Source of the DNA: Sphaerochaeta sp.
GTDB taxonomy: Bacteria; Spirochaetota; Spirochaetia; Sphaerochaetales; Sphaerochaetaceae
Direction of reading: 5' to 3'
Assembly (NCBI GenBank): GCA_023228445.1
Contig: JALOBD010000035.1
Coordinates: 1 to 16,182 of the forward strand
DNA length: 16,182 nucleotides
This document shows, one piece after another, positions 13,728 to 16,182 of the stretch. A program made the translations under genes and the position numbers. The notes below the pieces were generated by a model. That model ran no database searches. It had not been told where the DNA came from and worked only from the letters and a program-made list of their open reading frames with translations. Each line of letters opens with the position of its first letter. Position 1 is the stretch's first letter.

Positions 13728-14380
13728 ACAACAGACGCCACGCGCAAGGAGCGGTCCACCGCGAAGCTGATGGAACGGCTGAGCGAGTGTCGCGCCAAGC
13801 TGTTGGCCGACAAGCCGACGGGGAGGAACAAGAGCTACTACGAGCACTACTTCGATGTCCGGCGCACGCCCAAGCGCGGCCTTCGCGTCACCCTCAGGGA
13901 GAAGGCGGTCGACGAGTACATCAAAGGGCAAAGTGGCTTCTGGATCCTGTACACCAACGCCGAGAAGGACCCGGCGGAGGCGCTCCACCTCTACCGCAGG
14001 AGGAACGACATCGAACTGCTCTTCGACGACCTGAAGAACGCCAGCGACAGCCGCAGGCTACGGGTGCCCTCGGATGCGGTCATGCAGGGGCGCCTCTTCG
14101 TCAGCTTCCTCGCCCTGGTGGCGGTCACCCGCCTCAAGGGGATGGTCAAGGCCATCCTGGCCAAGGAGCGCCGCCATTGGAACTGGAAGGAGATCCTTAT
14201 CAAGGTGAACACCTACTCGAGGACCCGCTACAAGGGCAGGTACAAGGACGTGTACAGCTGCCCTACCAAGGCGCAGCGGACGATCTTCGATCTGCCGTGC
14301 CGGGCGTCAAGTACCACTACAAGGACAAGGTCGTCAATGAGGACGAGACCGTCGATGTCGATGAGGATGAGGCGACCTAG
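13728..14380 (+). pseudogene. Truncated and frameshifted IS4-type transposase remnant
   Basis: The C-terminal part of a DDE transposase. The readable frame enters at about 13728 without a start codon (TTDATRKERSTAKLMERL; first ATG at 13770) and runs to about 14290. It contains LYRRRNDIELLFDDLKN, a perfect Y-(2)-R-(3)-E-(6)-K signature of the IS4/IS1634 group. The N-terminal half with both catalytic Asp residues is missing. Near 14285-14300 the frame shifts: the natural tail, GVKYHYKDKVVNEDETVDVDE, continues in another frame to the TAG at 14378-14380. Truncation plus frameshift make it inactive. Terminal inverted repeats were not found. It is more GC-rich than the flanks and sits in the gap between two converging operons. 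Confidence 0.85.
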
Positions 14381-14425
14381 TTATAAACGTACCGGGAAGT
14401 TGGGATACAAAAACACCTATTCTCA

Positions 14426-15337
14426 TTACATTTCAGTAAAATATGGGGAAATTTGGTCAAATAATTCCTCAAAAATTCGATCATGGTAGCCATCATTGAC
14501 AAATGATGGATTGCGGCAATAATCAGTTGCGATAATACCTCGTTTCTGCAGTATTCGTTTTTCATAGTAGATGATCATCTCGACATCCTGGCGAATATGA
14601 TTGAGCATCGGCAGGAGTAAGTTTGAATGCGTCGCTAAAGAAGCAGAGCGATCGCCCGACTCGTATTCGCGATACATTTTCAGATAGAAATCGTACATAG
14701 AGCAGCCTGGCATCGCACCGACGGCTCCACGATCGAACGCCTCAATGAATTGATAGCCTGCATTGCCAACAAACACACTTATTTCATTCTTCGTCTCTTC
14801 GAGCAACCGGGTAATGTACATGCCCACAGGCTTGCATTCAATCTTATAATAGCTAATGTTCGGGACTTCTCTAAAAAGCCGCCCAAAGACTTCAGGGGCG
14901 ATACCAACACCTGTTTGCTCCGGAGCATACTGGGTCATCACTGGAATCGACACCGCGTTGCCGACAGCCTTCATGTGCTCATACAGACTCGCAGCACCCG
15001 GCTTCAAGAAGAAGGGCGGTAAAAGCATCAGCATGTCGGCGCCTGCTTCCTCGTAGCGTTTGGCATATTTGACAGCTACCTCAGTAGCGTGGTGAGTGAC
15101 AGAAATGATCGAATACCCATTGAGTCGTCGACACGTATCGACAGTCAACCGTACCAACCGATCACACTCACCCTGCGAAAGCTTGTAGTATTCACCGGCG
15201 ATGCCAAAGAGGGTAACCGCTTGACACCCCCCTTTGATCAACGTTTCCACCAGATTTTCGAAACTACCATAATCAACCTCACCACTTGCGGTAAACGGGG
15301 TTGCGATAATCGGAGCCATTCCTTTCAGTCGGTTCAT
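14426..15337 (-). CDS. DapA-family (dihydrodipicolinate synthase/KDG aldolase) lyase or dehydratase
   Basis: TIM-barrel class I aldolase-superfamily enzyme of about 303 residues, predicted cytosolic. It opens with MAPIIATPFTASGEVDY and has FGIAGEYYKLSQGE, the conserved Tyr in TQYAPEQTG (Y137) and the Schiff-base Lys in NISYYKIE (K165), numbered from the chosen start. Family members act on pyruvate or 2-keto-3-deoxy sugar acids. Behind an IlvD/Edd dehydratase it most likely cleaves or dehydrates the 2-keto-3-deoxy acid that enzyme makes. Two ATGs compete: 15343 (AAGGA only 3 nt away) and 15337 (9 nt away); I prefer 15337 by spacing. It is convergent with the transposase remnant, 45 nt away. 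Confidence 0.87.
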   Translation of the reverse strand: MNRLKGMAPIIATPFTASGEVDYGSFENLVETLIKGGCQAVTLFGIAGEYYKLSQGECDRLVRLTVDTCRRLNGYSIISVTHHATEVAVKYAKRYEEAGADMLMLLPPFFLKPGAASLYEHMKAVGNAVSIPVMTQYAPEQTGVGIAPEVFGRLFREVPNISYYKIECKPVGMYITRLLEETKNEISVFVGNAGYQFIEAFDRGAVGAMPGCSMYDFYLKMYREYESGDRSASLATHSNLLLPMLNHIRQDVEMIIYYEKRILQKRGIIATDYCRNPSFVNDGYHDRIFEELFDQISPYFTEM

Positions 15338-15376
15338 ATACATTTTTCCTTTTCAGTAATATTTCTCATTCAACGC

Positions 15377-16182
15377 TTAGAGGAACGACAAGTCGCACCC
15401 TTCATTGGCTTGGAGCACATTGTCAATAAAATTGCGCACGAATCCCCGCTTGATGTCGGGATGATCCTTCATCGGAACATCGGCAAGCCGTAGCCTCATC
15501 TCTTCAGCAGAAATCTCCAACTCCAGCAAATTACTATCGATGTCAATGCGGATGGTATCTCCATCCCGTACCACCCCAAGCGGTCCACCTACGGCACTTT
15601 CCGGGGCACAATGGAGAATGACCGTTCCGAATGCTCCCCCAGACATCCTGCTATCGGTAATTCGCACAAAATCCCTGATTCCTTTTTTGTACAGTTTCGG
15701 AGGAATGGGCAGATAATTGCCGAATTCAGGCATTCCTGGCGCTCCCTTGGGTCCGTACCCACGCAATACGATGACCGTCTCTTCTGTCATATCGTTCTCA
15801 TCGTCGAGCAGGTACCGCTCTGCCTCCTCAAGACTGTCAAAGACTTTTGCCGGACCCCGGTGCTTCAGCAGATGCTCACTGGCTGCACTCCGCTTGACCA
15901 CCGCACCATCGGGAGCCAGGTTCCCCTTGAGGATTGAAATACCTCCGTGGGCTTGCAATGGTTCCTCAATCGAAGCGATGACATTGCGATTGTAGGAGTA
16001 GTCCGCATCCTTAAGGTTTTCCTTCAAGCTCGTACCGGTAACGGTCAAAACCGATGTGTTCAGCACTCCCTCAAGCTCCTTCATCAGTGCCTTCACGCCA
16101 CCAGCATTGGCAAACTCGAATCCCACTGAGAACTGACCTGAAGGTTTGACGTTGACGAGCATCGGTGTGTCATTGCTGATTC
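15377..16182 (-). CDS. IlvD/Edd-family dehydratase, C-terminal part (partial at window edge)
   Basis: About 268 C-terminal residues of a protein that normally has 570-600; the reading frame is open to the right edge (ISNDTPMLVNVKPSG). Conserved family blocks are HGGISILKGNLAPDGAVVK, VLRGYGPKGAPGMPE, ITDSRMSGGAFG and HCAPESAVGGPLG.VRDGD. The Fe-S cysteines lie in the missing N-terminal half. These enzymes dehydrate dihydroxy acids: branched-chain intermediates (IlvD), 6-phosphogluconate (Edd) or pentonates and hexonates. With a DapA-family gene 39 nt downstream on the same strand, a sugar-acid dehydratase is more likely than biosynthetic IlvD, but the fragment cannot prove it. Confidence 0.9.
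   Translation of the reverse strand, partial: ISNDTPMLVNVKPSGQFSVGFEFANAGGVKALMKELEGVLNTSVLTVTGTSLKENLKDADYSYNRNVIASIEEPLQAHGGISILKGNLAPDGAVVKRSAASEHLLKHRGPAKVFDSLEEAERYLLDDENDMTEETVIVLRGYGPKGAPGMPEFGNYLPIPPKLYKKGIRDFVRITDSRMSGGAFGTVILHCAPESAVGGPLGVVRDGDTIRIDIDSNLLELEISAEEMRLRLADVPMKDHPDIKRGFVRNFIDNVLQANEGCDLSFL

Noticed and set aside
14381..14425. Possible IS right-end inverted repeat after the transposase stop
   Set aside because: The left end of the element is deleted, so no partner sequence exists in the window to confirm a terminal repeat.

Overview
The window looks like a piece of a spirochaete chromosome, probably near Sphaerochaetaceae. This is an inference from the style of the signal peptides (ending FSQASQEK and FAQGRGER) and from the gene mix; no rRNA or tRNA is present to test it. 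It is a carbohydrate and sugar-acid utilisation region of closely packed operons.

Region 1 (1-6275) is an AraFGH-type sugar ABC transporter split around a two-component system. The permease araH (partial) and ATPase araG read leftward. The binding protein araF-like gene reads rightward at 5274. Between them are a sigma54-dependent response regulator (1918-3267) and, overlapping it by ATGA, an unusual soluble histidine kinase (3264-5084). Its N-terminal sensor is a degenerate copy of a sugar-transporter ATPase domain, followed by a PAS-like segment and a complete kinase core. Excellent -24/-12 promoters precede both araG (minus strand, 1734-1751) and araF (plus strand, 5170-5186). Both have GYTACCC-type repeats upstream that are plausible activator sites. 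An 11-codon leader ORF ending in Pro-Pro-Pro-Leu overlaps the start of the regulator.

This is the most interesting system here: a candidate circuit in which a transporter-ATPase-like sensor reports transporter or sugar status to a sigma54 activator that drives the transporter genes.

Region 2 (6276-8326) continues behind araF with an SDR sugar dehydrogenase candidate and a DgoD-type galactonate dehydratase. Together they suggest non-phosphorylative oxidation of the imported sugar (galactose or a related sugar). The araF-SDR junction holds two mutually exclusive hairpins, one of which covers the SDR ribosome-binding site.

Region 3 (8327-13530) starts after a hairpin-rich gap and has its own sigma70-like promoter and operator-like palindrome. 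It encodes a second, distinct enolase-superfamily dehydratase, a complete tripartite tricarboxylate transporter (TctB-TctC-TctA) and a FadR-type GntR regulator. It is probably an uptake and dehydration operon for a sugar acid or other carboxylate.

Region 4 (13531-14380) is a non-coding stretch plus a truncated, frameshifted IS4-type transposase remnant. Region 5 (14426-16182, minus strand) is an IlvD/Edd dehydratase (partial) followed by a DapA-family lyase or dehydratase, a classic pair for sugar-acid breakdown.
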